Shown in pieces: positions 11,501 to 23,101 of a stretch of 64,000 nucleotides of DNA. The notes below the pieces were generated by a model, which saw nothing but the letters and a program-made list of their open reading frames with translations, ran no database searches and was not told the origin of the DNA. The stretch is from Monarcha castaneiventris obscurior (taxonomy: Eukaryota > Chordata > Aves > Passeriformes > Monarchidae). Made by a program: the position numbers and the translations under genes. The DNA lies in contig JAMPIT010000350.1 of NCBI GenBank assembly GCA_026261815.1, positions 620,001-684,000 of the forward strand. Reading direction: 5' to 3'. Position 1 is the first letter of the stretch. The number at the start of each line of letters is the position of its first letter.

Positions 11501-14112
11501 AAGCAACACCTTTAAGCATCAAAGAGCAAGAGGGGAGTAGTCTTGGTGCACAAGAACAACTTGAGCAAGTTTTAACCATGCTGAATGTTAATTTGGACCC
11601 CCCTCTGGACAAAGTTATCAATAACTGCAGGAACATATGCAATATAACAACTTTGGATGAGGACATGGTGAAAACTAGGGCCAAGGTCCTAAGAAGCATT
11701 TATGAGTTTCTTAGTACCGAGAAGAGGGAATTCCGCTTTCAGCTTCGAGGAGTTTCTTTTGTAATGGTGGAAGAAGGTTGGAAGCTCCTAAAGCCTGAAG
11801 AAGTGGTAATAAACCTTGAGTATGAATCTGATTTCAAACCTTATCTTTACAAACTTCCTTTAGAACTTGGTACTTTCCATCAGTTGTTTAAACATTTGGG
11901 TACAGAAGACATTATTTCAACAAAGCAGTATGTTGAAGTTCTAGGTCGCATATATAAGAGCTCAGAAGGAAAGCAGTTGGATCCTAATGAAATGCGCACA
12001 GTTAAAAGAGTAGTTTCAGGCCTGTTCAAAAGTCTTCAGAATGATTCTGTAAAGGTTAGGAATGACCTTGAGAATATGAGAGATTTTGCCCTTTACCTTC
12101 CCAGTCAAGATGGTAGGTTGGTAAAGTCTAGTATCTTAGTTTTTGACGATGCACCCCACTACAAAAGCAGAATCCAAGGTAACATTGGTGTGCAGATGCT
12201 CGTTGATCTTAGCCAGTGCTACTTAGGCAAAGACCATGGCTTTCACACTAAATTGATAATGTTATTCCCTCAGAAACTGAGGCCTCGCTTACTTAGCAGT
12301 ATTCTTGAAGAACAGTTGGATGAGGAGTCTCCCAAAATTTGTCAATTTGGAGCGTTATGCTCTTTGCAGGGAAGGTTACAGTTACTGTTGTCATCAGAGC
12401 AATTCATCACAGGACTTATTAGGATTATGAAGCATGAAAATGACAATGCTTTTCTGGCTAATGAAGAAAAAGCAATAAGACTTTGCAAAGCTTTGCGAGA
12501 AGGTTTGAAAGTTTCCTGTTTTGAGAAGTTGCAAACAACATTAAGAGTTAAAGGGTTTGCTCCTATTCCCCACAGCAAAAGTGAAACATTTGCTTTCTTG
12601 AAGAGATATGGAAATGCAGTAATACTGCTTTACATTCAGCATTCTGACAGCAAGGACATTAATTTCCTCTTAGCATTAGCCATGACCTTAAAATCTGCAA
12701 CTGACAACCTGATTTCTGATACCTCATATTTAATTGCCATGCTGGGTTGTAATGATATTTATCGGATCAGTGAGAAGCTTGACAGTTTAGGAGTGAAGTA
12801 TGACTCTTCTGAGCCATCAAAACTTGAACTACCAACACCTGGCACTCCTATACCAGCTGAAATTCACTATACACTTCTTATGGATCCAATGAATGTATTT
12901 TATCCTGGTGAATATGTTGGTTACCTTGTTGATTCTGAAGGTGGTGATATATATGGATCATATCAGCCTACTTATACCTATGCAATCATTGTGCAAGAAG
13001 TAGAAAGAGAAGATGATGAAAGCCCCAGTTTTCTAGGGAAGATTTACCAGATTGACATTGGATATAGCGAATATAAAATAGTGAGCTCCCTTGACTTGTA
13101 CAAATTTTCCAGACCGGAGGAAAGTTCTCAAGGCAGGGATAGCACACCTTCTACCCCAACCAGTCCTACAGAATTTCCAGCACATGGGCCGAGGGCAATT
13201 CCACCTATCTTCACTGGTAGAGAGAGCCACAAAACAATGTCCTCAAAACACCACTCTCCAAAAAAGATAAAGTCAAACTCGTTGCCAGAAATATTAAGAG
13301 AAGTGACATCTGTGATTGAACAGGCTTGGAAGCTTCCAGAATCTGAAAGAAAAAAGATTATTAGGAGATTGTATCTTAAATGGCATCCAGATAAAAATGC
13401 AGAGAATCTTGATATAGCTAATGAGGTTTTCAAACATTTACAGAATGAGATTAACAGGATGGAAAAACAGGCCTTTATGGATCAAAATATGGACAGAGCC
13501 TCAAGAAGGCCTTTTTCATCTTCTGCTTCTCGATTTCAGTCAGATAAATTTTCATTTCAGAGATTTTACACTTCATGGAATCAGGAAGCAACAAGCCACA
13601 AATCTGAAAGGCAACAGTATAAAGAAAAGTGTCCCTCTTCCACGGGGCCGTCGTACTCCCAACGCTTTTTCGTCCCACCTACGTTCAGGTCCGTTGGCAA
13701 TCCTGTGGAGGCACGTCGATGGCTTAGGCAGGCCCGAGCCAACTTTTCAGCTGCACGAAATGACCTTCATAAAAATGCCAATGAATGGGTGTGCTTTAAA
13801 TGCTACCTTTCTACCAAACTAGCCTTGATTGCAGCTGACTACGCTGTGAAGGGCAAGTCAGACAAAGACGTAAAACCAGCAGCCCTTGCACAAAAAATAG
13901 AGGAGTACAGTCAGCAACTTGAAGGACTTTCAAATGACGTTCAGACATTGGAAGCTTATGGAGTAGATAGCTTAAAAACTAGGTATCCTGACTTACTTCC
14001 TTTTCCACAGATTCCCAATGATAGGTTTACTTCAGAAGTTGCTATGAGAGTGATGGAATGCACTGCTTGTATCATAATAAAACTTGAAAACTTCATACAA
14101 CAAAAAGTATAA
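2552..14112 (+). CDS. SACS: Sacsin, giant terminal coding exon (C-terminal ~84% of the protein)
   Basis: Sacsin is a cytosolic giant co-chaperone linked to Hsp70, the proteasome, mitochondrial dynamics and neurofilament turnover; its loss causes the spastic ataxia ARSACS. The exon starts after the AG at 2550-2551 with two bases of a split codon, then 21 in-frame residues precede the Met at 2617. That Met is therefore internal, near human residue 751. From it the frame runs 3831 residues to the TAA at 14110-14112, so the exon gives about 3852 residues, close to the human exon. Numbering from Met 2617: the second sacsin repeat has an Hsp90-like ATP site, with [10 protein letters not shown] at 729-738 and [12 protein letters not shown] at 804-815. 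The third repeat has [10 protein letters not shown] at 1799 and [12 protein letters not shown] at 1872-1883. A Ser/Thr/Pro-rich linker precedes the J domain (about 3555-3615, WHPDK at 3589). A HEPN domain follows (about 3696-3826). The UBL and first repeat are upstream, outside the window. No frameshift or stop was seen. Confidence 0.98.
4720..5780 (+). other. SACS: Second sacsin repeat: Hsp90-like (GHKL) ATP-binding region
   Basis: The encoded segment carries the N-box [12 protein letters not shown] (near 4807) and the glycine-rich lid [12 protein letters not shown] (5026-5061), the arrangement of the Hsp90/GHKL nucleotide pocket. The Asp of the N-box and the lid glycines that matter for ATP binding are intact. 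Limits are approximate; only the two motifs are firm. Confidence 0.88.
7930..9130 (+). other. SACS: Third sacsin repeat: Hsp90-like (GHKL) ATP-binding region
   Basis: This is a second copy within the exon of the same two-part nucleotide-binding signature. [14 protein letters not shown] begins at 8011 and [17 protein letters not shown] at 8230. The spacing between the motifs is nearly the same as in the previous repeat (73 against 75 residues), which supports descent from internal duplication. The stretch [20 protein letters not shown] near 8920 continues the repeat. Limits are approximate. Confidence 0.88.
13279..13464 (+). other. SACS: J domain of sacsin
   Basis: The encoded segment of about 62 residues has the helix II basic run ([12 protein letters not shown]) followed by the invariant HPD tripeptide at 13384-13392 and a helix III segment ending [18 protein letters not shown] is the Hsp70-stimulating motif of DnaJ proteins, so this part can recruit Hsp70. 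It sits between a Ser/Thr/Pro-rich linker (about 13120-13280) and the C-terminal HEPN domain, the known sacsin order. Confidence 0.93.
13705..14100 (+). other. SACS: HEPN domain of sacsin (C terminus)
   Basis: The last 130 or so residues begin at [20 protein letters not shown] and run through [20 protein letters not shown] to the C terminus. This matches the helical HEPN domain known to dimerise and bind nucleotides in sacsin. It ends a few residues before the stop at 14110. Confidence 0.93.
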
Positions 14113-15960
14113 ATGATTTGAAGAGGTTAGGGGACTGTTTTGTCAAGAGTGTAGGTGTTTCATGTGATGGGATACAAATGCAATTGTGCAGATTATGGAA
14201 CGTCCAAGAGGTTACATGGTGCCAAGCAGTTTAAAAGTGTAGTGTACAAAGGTGGATGGTACCGAGGTACTTATAACTGAAATTTATTTAAATGGGATTT
14301 TTTTCTTAACTGAGCCTGCTGTTAAGCAAACTGTAAAACCTGAATATTTTTTAGAATTTGCAAGGAAATTGAGCTGCAAAAATTAGATGTATGCACAACA
14401 TTGTGATTAATTGGCATATTATTGAACTGCACTTTATATAACCAAAGCTTAGCTTTCTGTTAGATGAAGCCTGTAATTATAACTCCTTATTAGATTTATT
14501 TCATTTCATGTAATGTTTCTGAAAGGGTAATGTGAGTTTTCAATGTACTAATCCTAAGACTGGACATACAATGAAATGGGAGATAGGTTGGAAGTTAAAA
14601 TAACTTTGGAGGTATTGCTCCAAAGCATATCTGTATTCTTTTGTGTTCTGTGGACATTCATGTCACTCATAGTAATACTCTTATCAGCTGGATCTGATTA
14701 TAAATTTGCTGCAGCATCACATTGTAAACATTAAAAGGATAGTTTAGTACCTGTAAACTGGTGCAGTTATTTTAATGCTGAATAATGATACTTGATCTAA
14801 CATGCCACGTCACGTCATGCATTGATTGCATTTACTTTATTATAAAAAAATTAAGTATTTAATTTCCTTTTTTTTAGAGCCTCTCATCTTTTGTTTAATG
14901 AAAAATGCATGTGGATGATATAAAATCTGTGAACATTATTATATGGTGTTTTATGATTTCTTTTTGAACACCAAAACTCAGTTCTCAGACGTCGAAATGC
15001 TTGAGTTTCTTTTTTTTCCCCTGTGTGTGTGCCTTTGTGTGTGTACATATATATATATTTTTCCACAAACATAGGTAATAGTACTATTCAGTAACTCATT
15101 TTTGGTGTACACAGAGCACTGTTTTTTGTTACATGTCTAAAGGTGCTGCAATGTAATGCTGGTTTTATTTTGTTATTCACTGAAGCCCTTGAGAAATCTG
15201 ATTATTAGTTCACACTCTTTCTTTTATAGTTTGTAATACTTTTGGTAATGTCATGCAGTATGTTCAACGTTAGCTTTTTGTAAAAAAAAAATAAAAAAAA
15301 AGAAAAAAAGGAAGGATAATGCTAAATGGAAGGATTTTTCTTAGCTGGATCAGCCACATTAAACATAAATGTTAAACATTTTCCAGTGGCATGCTGTTAC
15401 AATTGTCTACTTGACAGCACAGTGAAACTGCAACTTAACTTACAGAATACAAAGGAAAATAAACCAACAGCAAGCTTGCACAGCTATGATAGTGTGGTAA
15501 TACAAAAATAAAAAATCACAGTGAGGTCTGCTTCAGTTTTGAGTAAATTATAAAGGCCTTGTTCTCAAAGAAATGTGATATTTGAAAAATGATACTGCTT
15601 CTGGTTGTGGAGCCCTATTATTATTTCTGCTATTAAATTAAGTGCCATAAATGTAGTAAAGAAAAATGCAAACATATATTTCAGTCTGATATGTTTTGGT
15701 TTTATTATGTAGGCTAACTTTACCTATTATTTGAAGCTTTTATATAGGTAAATACACAATCTTTTTTTGATTAATTCTAAATAATTGTACAAATATTAAA
15801 ATACTATTGAAAAGGAAACATGCTTTTTTCTTGCAATGACAAATGTTTGCAGTTTTCTCAAAGAAATTGTACATTTTGCTGATTTTTTGCAATAAATAGC
15901 ATGTAAGTAAAACACAAATCCCGGTGTGCCATGAAATAAATCAGTTTAGTTAATTCCCTA
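14113..15960 (+). other. SACS: SACS 3' untranslated region (end approximate)
   Basis: This is AT-rich non-coding sequence directly after the SACS stop. It holds a GT/AT run (about 15021-15058) that includes a Pumilio-type TGTACATA at 15042-15049, and an A-rich block (15281-15311). Several AATAAA hexamers follow, at 15290, 15458, 15507, 15891 and 15935. The length to the last pair, about 1.8 kb, fits known sacsin transcripts of around 15-16 kb, but the end is inferred and earlier sites could also be used. Confidence 0.6.
15891..15940 (+). terminator. Candidate SACS polyadenylation signals (two AATAAA)
   Basis: Two AATAAA hexamers lie 44 bases apart (15891-15896 and 15935-15940), followed by T/G-rich sequence around 15945-16000. 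They are the best-placed pair for the end of the SACS transcript. Other hexamers upstream (15290, 15458, 15507) and downstream (around 16459, 16560, 16640) leave the choice open. Confidence 0.45.
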
Positions 15961-18900
15961 TGTTTTTAAAATAGATTCCTTTGTGGTTCTTGCTTCGTGC
16001 ATTAAGTCAGATGAATAGTATTCAGGGTAAGAAAAATACTTGAAAAGGAAACAGTTCTCATGCTTTTCATTTTAAATGGAGCTAAAACATGAGGTATCAC
16101 GGCAGCATGCAAAAGTACAACAGGAGCACCATGAACACTTTCCTGTTTTTACGTGAGCTCTTGAGGAAAAAAGTCTTCTAAGTGCATAACTGTGTTTTAT
16201 AAGCAACTTATGTTGCCTTGCCAGTATTATTATTATGAACTGTTAAAATGGCTGTGCAGAACCACTAAACTATTCTGTTGTAATTATTTTGTTTATTTTG
16301 TATATAGTGTTGAGCACTGACACTGTGAGAAAGAAAATGGTCCCAGTTCTTAGGAAGGTAATGGCCTGAAGTAATTTTAAATACTGAACCAAGTTGAGAA
16401 AGAAAACTTGAATGACACAGAAAAACTAATTTATTCTGTTACTCCTGAACGGAAACTAACAATAAAATTTACATATGGCAGACAGACAAGCAAGAGTGTT
16501 GTCTCAGTTGGAAGTCTCTTAGTTTCTTATTTGCTTAATTCACTGTAACAGCTAGCCTAAATAAAGAGGCTTTGTGAGACCAGGAAACCATATTCTGATA
16601 GAACAGGATTTTGTAAGTGCCATTTACTTCCTGATCAAAAATAAAAACAAATAAATAAAATGCTTAATTGGTTCTTCCTTTTAGCTCAGCTGGGAGACTT
16701 GGCAATATGTCTAAGTTGGGTATGGAAGCTTAGAACAGTTAGGATGCAATGATTCTGTATGAAGGGTCTGTAGAAGTAAATGTTAGCATGTAGGTTCCAC
16801 AAAAATACATTTAACAGGTAATTCTGCACATTAAACGAGTTCTCAATTGAAAAAATGCCTTTTCATTCAGGTCTTTCTCCTACCTTCCACAGGCAGCAGG
16901 AGTTTATCTAGGAAAAGCAGCTACAGTAGTCTTGTCTCCCAAGATTCCAGTTGAGGAGTTTAACAAAGTCAGTGGTAACGGAAGCTGATTTAACCATACA
17001 TTGGGCATCTTAAATCTATGGAACTGCAGTTGGAATAAGCCTTGATAGGCTTGTTATTATCTTCTTGTGCTTTAAAAGCTTTCCTCTCAAACAATGGCAT
17101 ACACAGCTATTCTAAAAAGCACTGGACACTTGCCTCAGCAATTAGTGACAAGAAAAATACTGTTTGTTTGTGGGGTTTTTTATTATTTTTTGTTAAGGAA
17201 ACGGATTTTTGTGTAGCTGACTACCAGAAGAAAAATAAATGGCTAATTGTGTAAAAAAATGCAGTTTTGCAAGATTTGTAATCAGATCATTATCAGTAAA
17301 GTTACTGTAATGATTTGTGAAACAGGATTTAAAACTTGCTATAAGGATTGCATTCACTTGGTACTGGTATACTTGGATTGCTTTAAACAAGGCTGTAATT
17401 AAATCTATTGTAATTTCTCCAATTAAAGTAGAGGATGGTAGTGCCACCTTTGAGATTTTCTGTTGTTGTATCTAAACTCTTTGAGAATGGCTGGATTGGT
17501 CTTGAGGAACAAAGGCAGAACTAATAGTTCAAAAATAATTAAACTTGGCAGCCAAAGTAAATGTTTTCATTTGAAGAAGACACACATTTTTGTCACATGA
17601 AGAGATTTGTCAATGAATTTTTAATCAAAACTGTTTATCTGTTATTTGGTTTGTTTTCTGGATGATTAATTCAGTAGCATTGGCATAATTTCTTTGTTTC
17701 CTTTCATCTACTACTGATTAAGACAAAGGAATTCTAGATGTCCAAAGAAACCTAATTGTAAAGCATTTTCTAAATTCTGCAAAGTACATTTTTTGTTGGG
17801 ACCAAGACTTTTGTTTGTATTTTTAAATAACATACATTTCACATTCTTAGTCTTGGAAAAAGAATTTTGTTTTAAAAATGAAAACATTCATTTAAGCTGT
17901 GTTCATTTGAATACAAAAGGAGAAGCAGACTTTTCAAAATGTATAAAGTTTATTCAAGAACTCAGTTCCCAATTCCTGCAATTTCCTTTTGCTTAAAGCT
18001 ATATAAAGACAGACAAATGTAAATACTAAAGGACTGTGAAATAGAAACAAAAAGGCTCATGTTTGGGCAATCACCAGTGAAGTTTTACTATCATTTTTCC
18101 ACTGTGTAACAATTGTAACCGATTACAAGAACTGCTGTAAATAATTCTTTTTGAGGGAGTAAATATGCAAACAAATCAGTTCACTATGCTGGTAGTGATT
18201 TTTTTCTCTTCTCCATTTGGATAATACTTTTGGAAATAAACTAGAGAACTGCATACTCTCATTTCCCTGCGCCATAATCTTCTGTTAATCTGTAACTATT
18301 TACTGAAATTTGATTCAAGTAGAAACAGTAATTTTGAAGTATTAGAGAGATATAGACATCCATATGGAGGTATCAGAAATTATAATTTGATGTATGAGCT
18401 ATATTGAAATTAACAGCAATTCAGATTGTAGCATCAGATGATTACTCTGGTAATTTTAGCGTAAATTTTGTTTCTCTACTAACCCCACCTAAAAGAAAAA
18501 AAATTCAGCAACAAGATGTTGCCATTCATACTTTAAAAAATGTGCACAACTTCTGCAACAAAAACTGCAACAATACTTCTGATGTCAATGTTGTAGCATC
18601 ATGAATAGAAGACTGAAATTTAAGCAATGAAAAGGGTCAGGTTGGTGATTTGGGTGATGGCAGTGCTGAGGGTACAGCAGACTTCTTTAGCTTTCGGTAC
18701 TACTCAGAATCCACCTGTGAATTGAAGCATGTCCAGAAGGTTTATCTCCACAGGAAAGGTGGTAGCTATTGCAGTGTCTAAATGAGGTGCCATAATGCGT
18801 AGCAGTGTTACTAGCCAGGGGACTGCACCCTGACTTTCCTAGCTCTTTAAGGGTCAGATGATTCTTGCATGGAAAGCTGCAGTTCACTCCCTTGCTCTGA

Positions 18901-20900
18901 ATTAATTGGCAAATCACATTTGAAAATGTGCCTCCAAAACAAAAGCTTAAAATGTCTAACTTAAAATGATGTGCTTTCATTGCCAGCAGAACAAGCAGAT
19001 TGTAACTGTCTTGCAGTACCTGGCTAACATTTAGGGATTAGATTAGGTGAATGATTTGTTTGATACACCATGGAAGTGGGCATATGTTCCTTGATGTCAC
19101 AACAATGGCTGAAATTAAGGACTCAAGTCCCAGTTTTGCTGTTAATACCACACCTATAAGAGACTGGTGACATGACAGTTCTCCAAGTTACTTGTAGCAT
19201 CAGTTTTTAGGTATCTGGCACATCCAAGGGTATTTGCTGACCTTTATTTTAATATTCGTATTTTCTATACAATGAATAAGTGAAGTCTGCTTGTATTTTG
19301 GTTTGTAAAAATCTTGTGCATTTTTGGAGTTGGAACCACCTAAACTGACTTTAAAGGAATACTGAAGACAGGCTTCTGTTACAGTGCACCTCAGCTGTGG
19401 GCTTAGTCATAGAGACAATATAGTCAAGAGATACAGTTGTGGAGATAAACATTTCTCTCCTTATGGCCAACAGCCTTGGGCTCACTCCTGAAGACAGGAA
19501 TGAGTGAGTCTAAGCCCAAAAAAAAGGGAATTTGAGCTGTGGAAGATGTGTGGCTTCCTACTTCTCCTTTAGGCAGTGTAACAGCAATTGGAGCACTCTC
19601 CAGATTGCATTGAAACCTTGCTTCACTCACTTAAGCTCACCTTAGCTGTTTCCTACTTGAGCTATTGAAGCTCTTTGAGTTTGCATTAATTGCTGAGGGC
19701 TCCACCCTGCTGCTGAAGGGCAGTTTCAGTTCTATACATCAGGCTCTTGGAGAAAGTGCAAAGGCAGCCCTTGAAGCAGGGACTGTCCTGGGCTTTACCA
19801 CAATAATAGTGGAAAATGTTAACTCAGGACTCTTTCTCAGCTCAGGCTTTTGTGTGTATCTGGGATCTCATTCGAGTGTTGGTTTTCTTCCCTTGTTCAC
19901 CAGAGCCGAAGTAGTAAGTTTTAAAAAACTTGCTATTTTGTTCTGATTCTCCTGTTTTAAGTAAGATGATTAATTTTTTTCCAAAAGGTGGATATTCGTG
20001 GTTCACTATGGGTTAAAATCCTGTAAATAGACACCAAGGCACTATGTGATAGCTACTTCCTGGACAATACAATCATCAAGTACATACAAAACAGCATCAA
20101 AAGAATTAAAAACCCATGAGGTTTAAACAACAGACTACTCAATACAAATCTTGCTACCCAGAGGTGTGCAAACAATTTATTTGTGTTCAGTGCAACACCG
20201 TACAGGGGAACGGGTCTGCCGTTGTGTTTCTTTACAAGGCCAATAAACAGTTTGTCAGCTCTGGTGAGCATTTATTTTGTATCCAAAGTCCTAATGTAAA
20301 AAATAATAAAGAGCAGTTTTACTCTCTCTGTTTGTGATGGAGTCCCACTCTGACAGGATCAGAAATACCAGTCAACAGGTGCAGATGGAAATGAAATATT
20401 CCTCTTAAATGAAATCTGTGGGCTGCATAAAAGGATTTTTTCCCACTGCCCAAGTAGTTCCTTGTGTCAGACAATCTGAAAATACATTTTTTCTCTTTTT
20501 ACTAGTCCAGCTGGAATAACAGATTGCCCTGTTGAATTAGCATGTCCTAAAATAAAAAAGGATTTAAATGAATATGATGATACAGACACTAGAACAAACA
20601 ATTGCTGTTATAAAAGAAACTAACATAATTCTCTGCTGTATAGTGAATGGATTTGAGACACAGGGAGGCCTTAATGACTTCTGGAGCTTTTTGCATTAGT
20701 TATTTGTATATGAATCGCAGTAATAAGCAAATCAGCATATATGTTGCCGAATTAAAATAGAAAGCTATTAGCAAAATAACACCTTTTGCACAGAACTTAT
20801 ACAGATACCGCATTTTTCTATCTTGTGTTATTGCAAGAACAAAATTGCATAGACCATTTGCTGGCACTTTCTGAATTCTCCAAATAATGTTTTGTCATAC
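15961..20900. other. Intergenic region between the 3' ends of SACS and SGCG
   Basis: This lies between two convergent genes. It is AT-rich with short unsupported reading frames only. I saw no tRNA, repeat tail or conserved coding pattern. Two slightly GC-richer patches (about 18640-18860 and 19380-19900) could be old decayed repeats, but I could not assign them. Confidence 0.6.
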
Positions 20901-21049
20901 AAATAATTCAAGTAGTTCCCTCAATTTAATTTCACCCACTAATACAGTAAGTGTTTACATGTAGTGAGAGAAAAAACTCACGGATCTCAAAAATATGAAC
21001 AATGACATAATCATCTGACTGAATAATAGTTCAGCAAGGAAACATTTGT

Positions 21050-21055
21050 TTTATT
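21050..21055 (-). terminator. Candidate SGCG polyadenylation signal
   Basis: This is the first AATAAA on the minus strand downstream of the SGCG stop, about 265 bases after it. Further candidates lie at 20271-20276 and 20176-20181, and an ATTAAA at 20925-20930. Transcript data would be needed to choose. Confidence 0.35.
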
Positions 21056-21317
21056 TTTTTTATGCTCTCTGTAAGGCTGTTTTCCAAGTGTTACTGACAA
21101 AACATGTAATTTGATTCAAGTCATTCTTCTGAAGTGGAAATGTCATTTGTGCTCTTCTTCCCCTTACACCCTGTATTCCAGAATCGCAGATTCAGATTTG
21201 TTTCCTAAATTGAAGTACTTTGTTTTTAAAATGCTGAAAAATAAGCTTTCAGTAATGCTCTTCAGCAGTAATACAAAACTCAGATGCGCAAGGGTATGTG
21301 CAGCCTTTTCGGGTGCC

Positions 21318-21491
21318 TCACTGGCAGACCCGGCTGTATTCTTGGCATGTGGAGCCCACGCCGGCCACTGACAAGTAGAGCTTTCCATCTGGGCACACGC
21401 AGATTTCATAGAGGCCCTGAGAAATCCCGGATCCACCCCTTGCACCCTCAGGCAACTTGGGCAGTCGCACAGTTTCAGCATCGAGCAAAAG
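21318..21491 (-). CDS. SGCG: Gamma-sarcoglycan exon 8 (terminal coding exon)
   Basis: After a pyrimidine-rich tract and CAG, the exon reads [16 protein letters not shown], then [14 protein letters not shown], and ends [10 protein letters not shown] with TGA at 21320-21318. It encodes 57 residues plus stop, 174 bases in all, the same as the human coding part. The C-terminal cysteine cluster typical of beta-, gamma- and delta-sarcoglycans is complete, with the pair in CVCP plus two near the end. One of these aligns with human Cys283, a known disease residue. The longer open frame over the same bases on this strand is a wrong frame. Confidence 0.96.
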   Translation of the reverse strand, partial: LLLDAETVRLPKLPEGARGGSGISQGLYEICVCPDGKLYLSVAGVGSTCQEYSRVCQ

Positions 21492-22977
21492 CTGTGTGGG
21501 AAAAAACAGGACAAATGGGCTTGTTAGAGATGATAAAGCAGTAACGTGCCATGAGACAAGTTGGATTTGGCTAGGCAGAGGCTCTATTCAGGCCAATGGC
21601 CTTCTATCCAGGACTTGTTCTATACAAAGTTTCTCTGCACCCGAAGCTCTTGGCAGACATAAACACGAAACAGGGATAAGCTGGTGCCCACCCTCTTCAT
21701 TAGCAGAGAACTCATGAAATTCAACAAGGCCAAGTACGATGTCCTGCACCTGTGTTGGGGCAATCCCAAAAATGGATACAAGCAGGGTGATGAATGGATT
21801 GAGAGGAACCCTGAGGAGAAAGCTGTGGGGGTATTGATGGATGAAAAACTATGTATGAGCCAGCAATGTGCACTCGCAGCCCAGAAAATCAATCTCATCC
21901 TGGGCTGCAACAGGAGCAGAGTGGCAGCAGGGCGAGGGAGGGGGTTCTGCCCCTCTGCATCCAGCTCTGGGGCCACCAACATAAGAAAGACATGGACCTG
22001 CTGAAGTGAGTCCAGACGAGGGGAAGATGTTTAGAGGGATGGAGCAACTCCCCTACGGGGAAAGGCTGAGAAAATTGGAATTGTTCAGCATGGAGAAGAG
22101 AAGGCTCTGGGGAGACCTCATTGCAGCCTTCCAGCACTTAAAGGGGGCCTACAAGAAAGCTGGGGAGGGACCCTTTTATCAGGGATACTGGTTTTAAATT
22201 GAAAAAAGATAGATTTAGATTAAATATAAAAAATAATTTCTTCTAGTGGTGAGGCACAGGTTGCCCAGAGAAACTGTGGAGGACCCATCACTGGAAGCGT
22301 TCAAGGCCAGGCTGGATTGAGCTCTGAGCAGCCTGGTCTAAATGAAGGTGTCCCTGTCTGTGGCAGGGAAGTTGGACCTGGATGATCTTTAAGGTCCCTT
22401 CCAGCACAATTCACTGTAGGATATAAGACAGTGCCAGGTTCCCTGCCCATGCACAGAGCAGCAGGACAAAACGCTGCTGCTGGACCCAGGTCTGTCCTCG
22501 CCTAAATGCTGAGGCCTCACTGCCAAGCCAGCTGTTAGGGATGGACATGGGTTAGTCTGCAGTTCCTCTGTGGAAGAACTGGCACAGTACAGCCTTCCAG
22601 AGGGGATAAATAGGCTGCTGCATGTTGCCTGCTGCCAAAGATGTCTGCAGAGCTTTACTCCTTAATTTTGCCATCCTGGAGCTGCATCTGCTGCTGAGCC
22701 AAATTCCCCACTGAGGTGCCTGGGGATCCCCCACTGTGCTAGTGGGGAGCTAAGCACTATCCAAAATTTATTAGAAAGCACCTCTCTAAGCTAATACAAC
22801 ATTATGTCTGTTGGTAGTATTATTTACATAAATAGAAGTTTTATTATTGACACTATTAATTTTAATATCCTGCCACCTAAAACCTGAGGAATTAACAAGA
22901 CTTGAAAAAAAAAGACTTGAAGTTATAGTCACACAGAAGATCAACCACAGTTATGGAAAAGAAGGGCTTGTACTCAC
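21492..22977 (-). other. SGCG: SGCG intron 7
   Basis: The shortest complete intron of the gene here (1486 bases), phase 0. About half is a CR1 fragment in the opposite orientation (about 21690-22435). The rest (22440-22977) includes a GC-richer stretch up to about 22745 that I could not identify. Confidence 0.9.
21690..22435 (+). mobile_element. CR1 LINE fragment (end of ORF2 plus 3' tail)
   Basis: The translated + strand shows the conserved end of the CR1 reverse transcriptase [15 protein letters not shown], then [20 protein letters not shown], then after a break [24 protein letters not shown]. The nucleotide tail follows, with the typical CAGCCTGGTCTA and CTTTAAGGTCCCTTCCAGC. Frame breaks near 21930-22010, stops and a worn tail show it is dead. 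It lies in SGCG intron 7, antisense to the gene, its near end about 200 bases from the exon 8 acceptor. Confidence 0.93.
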
Positions 22978-23101
22978 CACACCATCACTGCTGTGTAGTT
23001 TGATATCCATCTGGGAAAGAGCTTCAATATTCCCAGCTTGTGCTTTGATATTAATTCCCCGTGGTGCATCCATGCTCAAAGATCGAGTTGGTGATTCCAG
23101 C
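22978..23101 (-). CDS. SGCG: Gamma-sarcoglycan exon 7
   Basis: The exon follows TTTTAG and ends at a GTGAGT donor. After one base completing the Arg codon it reads [15 protein letters not shown], then [15 protein letters not shown], ending on a codon boundary. Its length of 124 bases equals the human exon. This is extracellular domain; [13 protein letters not shown] is a well-conserved sarcoglycan segment. Confidence 0.96.

Noticed and set aside
13421..13822. 133-codon + strand frame overlapping the end of SACS
   Set aside because: An alternative frame over the J to HEPN region; its sequence is a frame-shifted reading of conserved sacsin codons.
21164..21514. 116-codon minus-strand frame over SGCG exon 8
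   Set aside because: Wrong frame. The true exon frame is set by the acceptor at 21492 and gives the conserved sarcoglycan C terminus with its cysteines.
21684..22004. 106-codon + strand frame as a host gene
   Set aside because: Its content is the CR1 reverse transcriptase C-terminal region, so it is part of a dead transposon.
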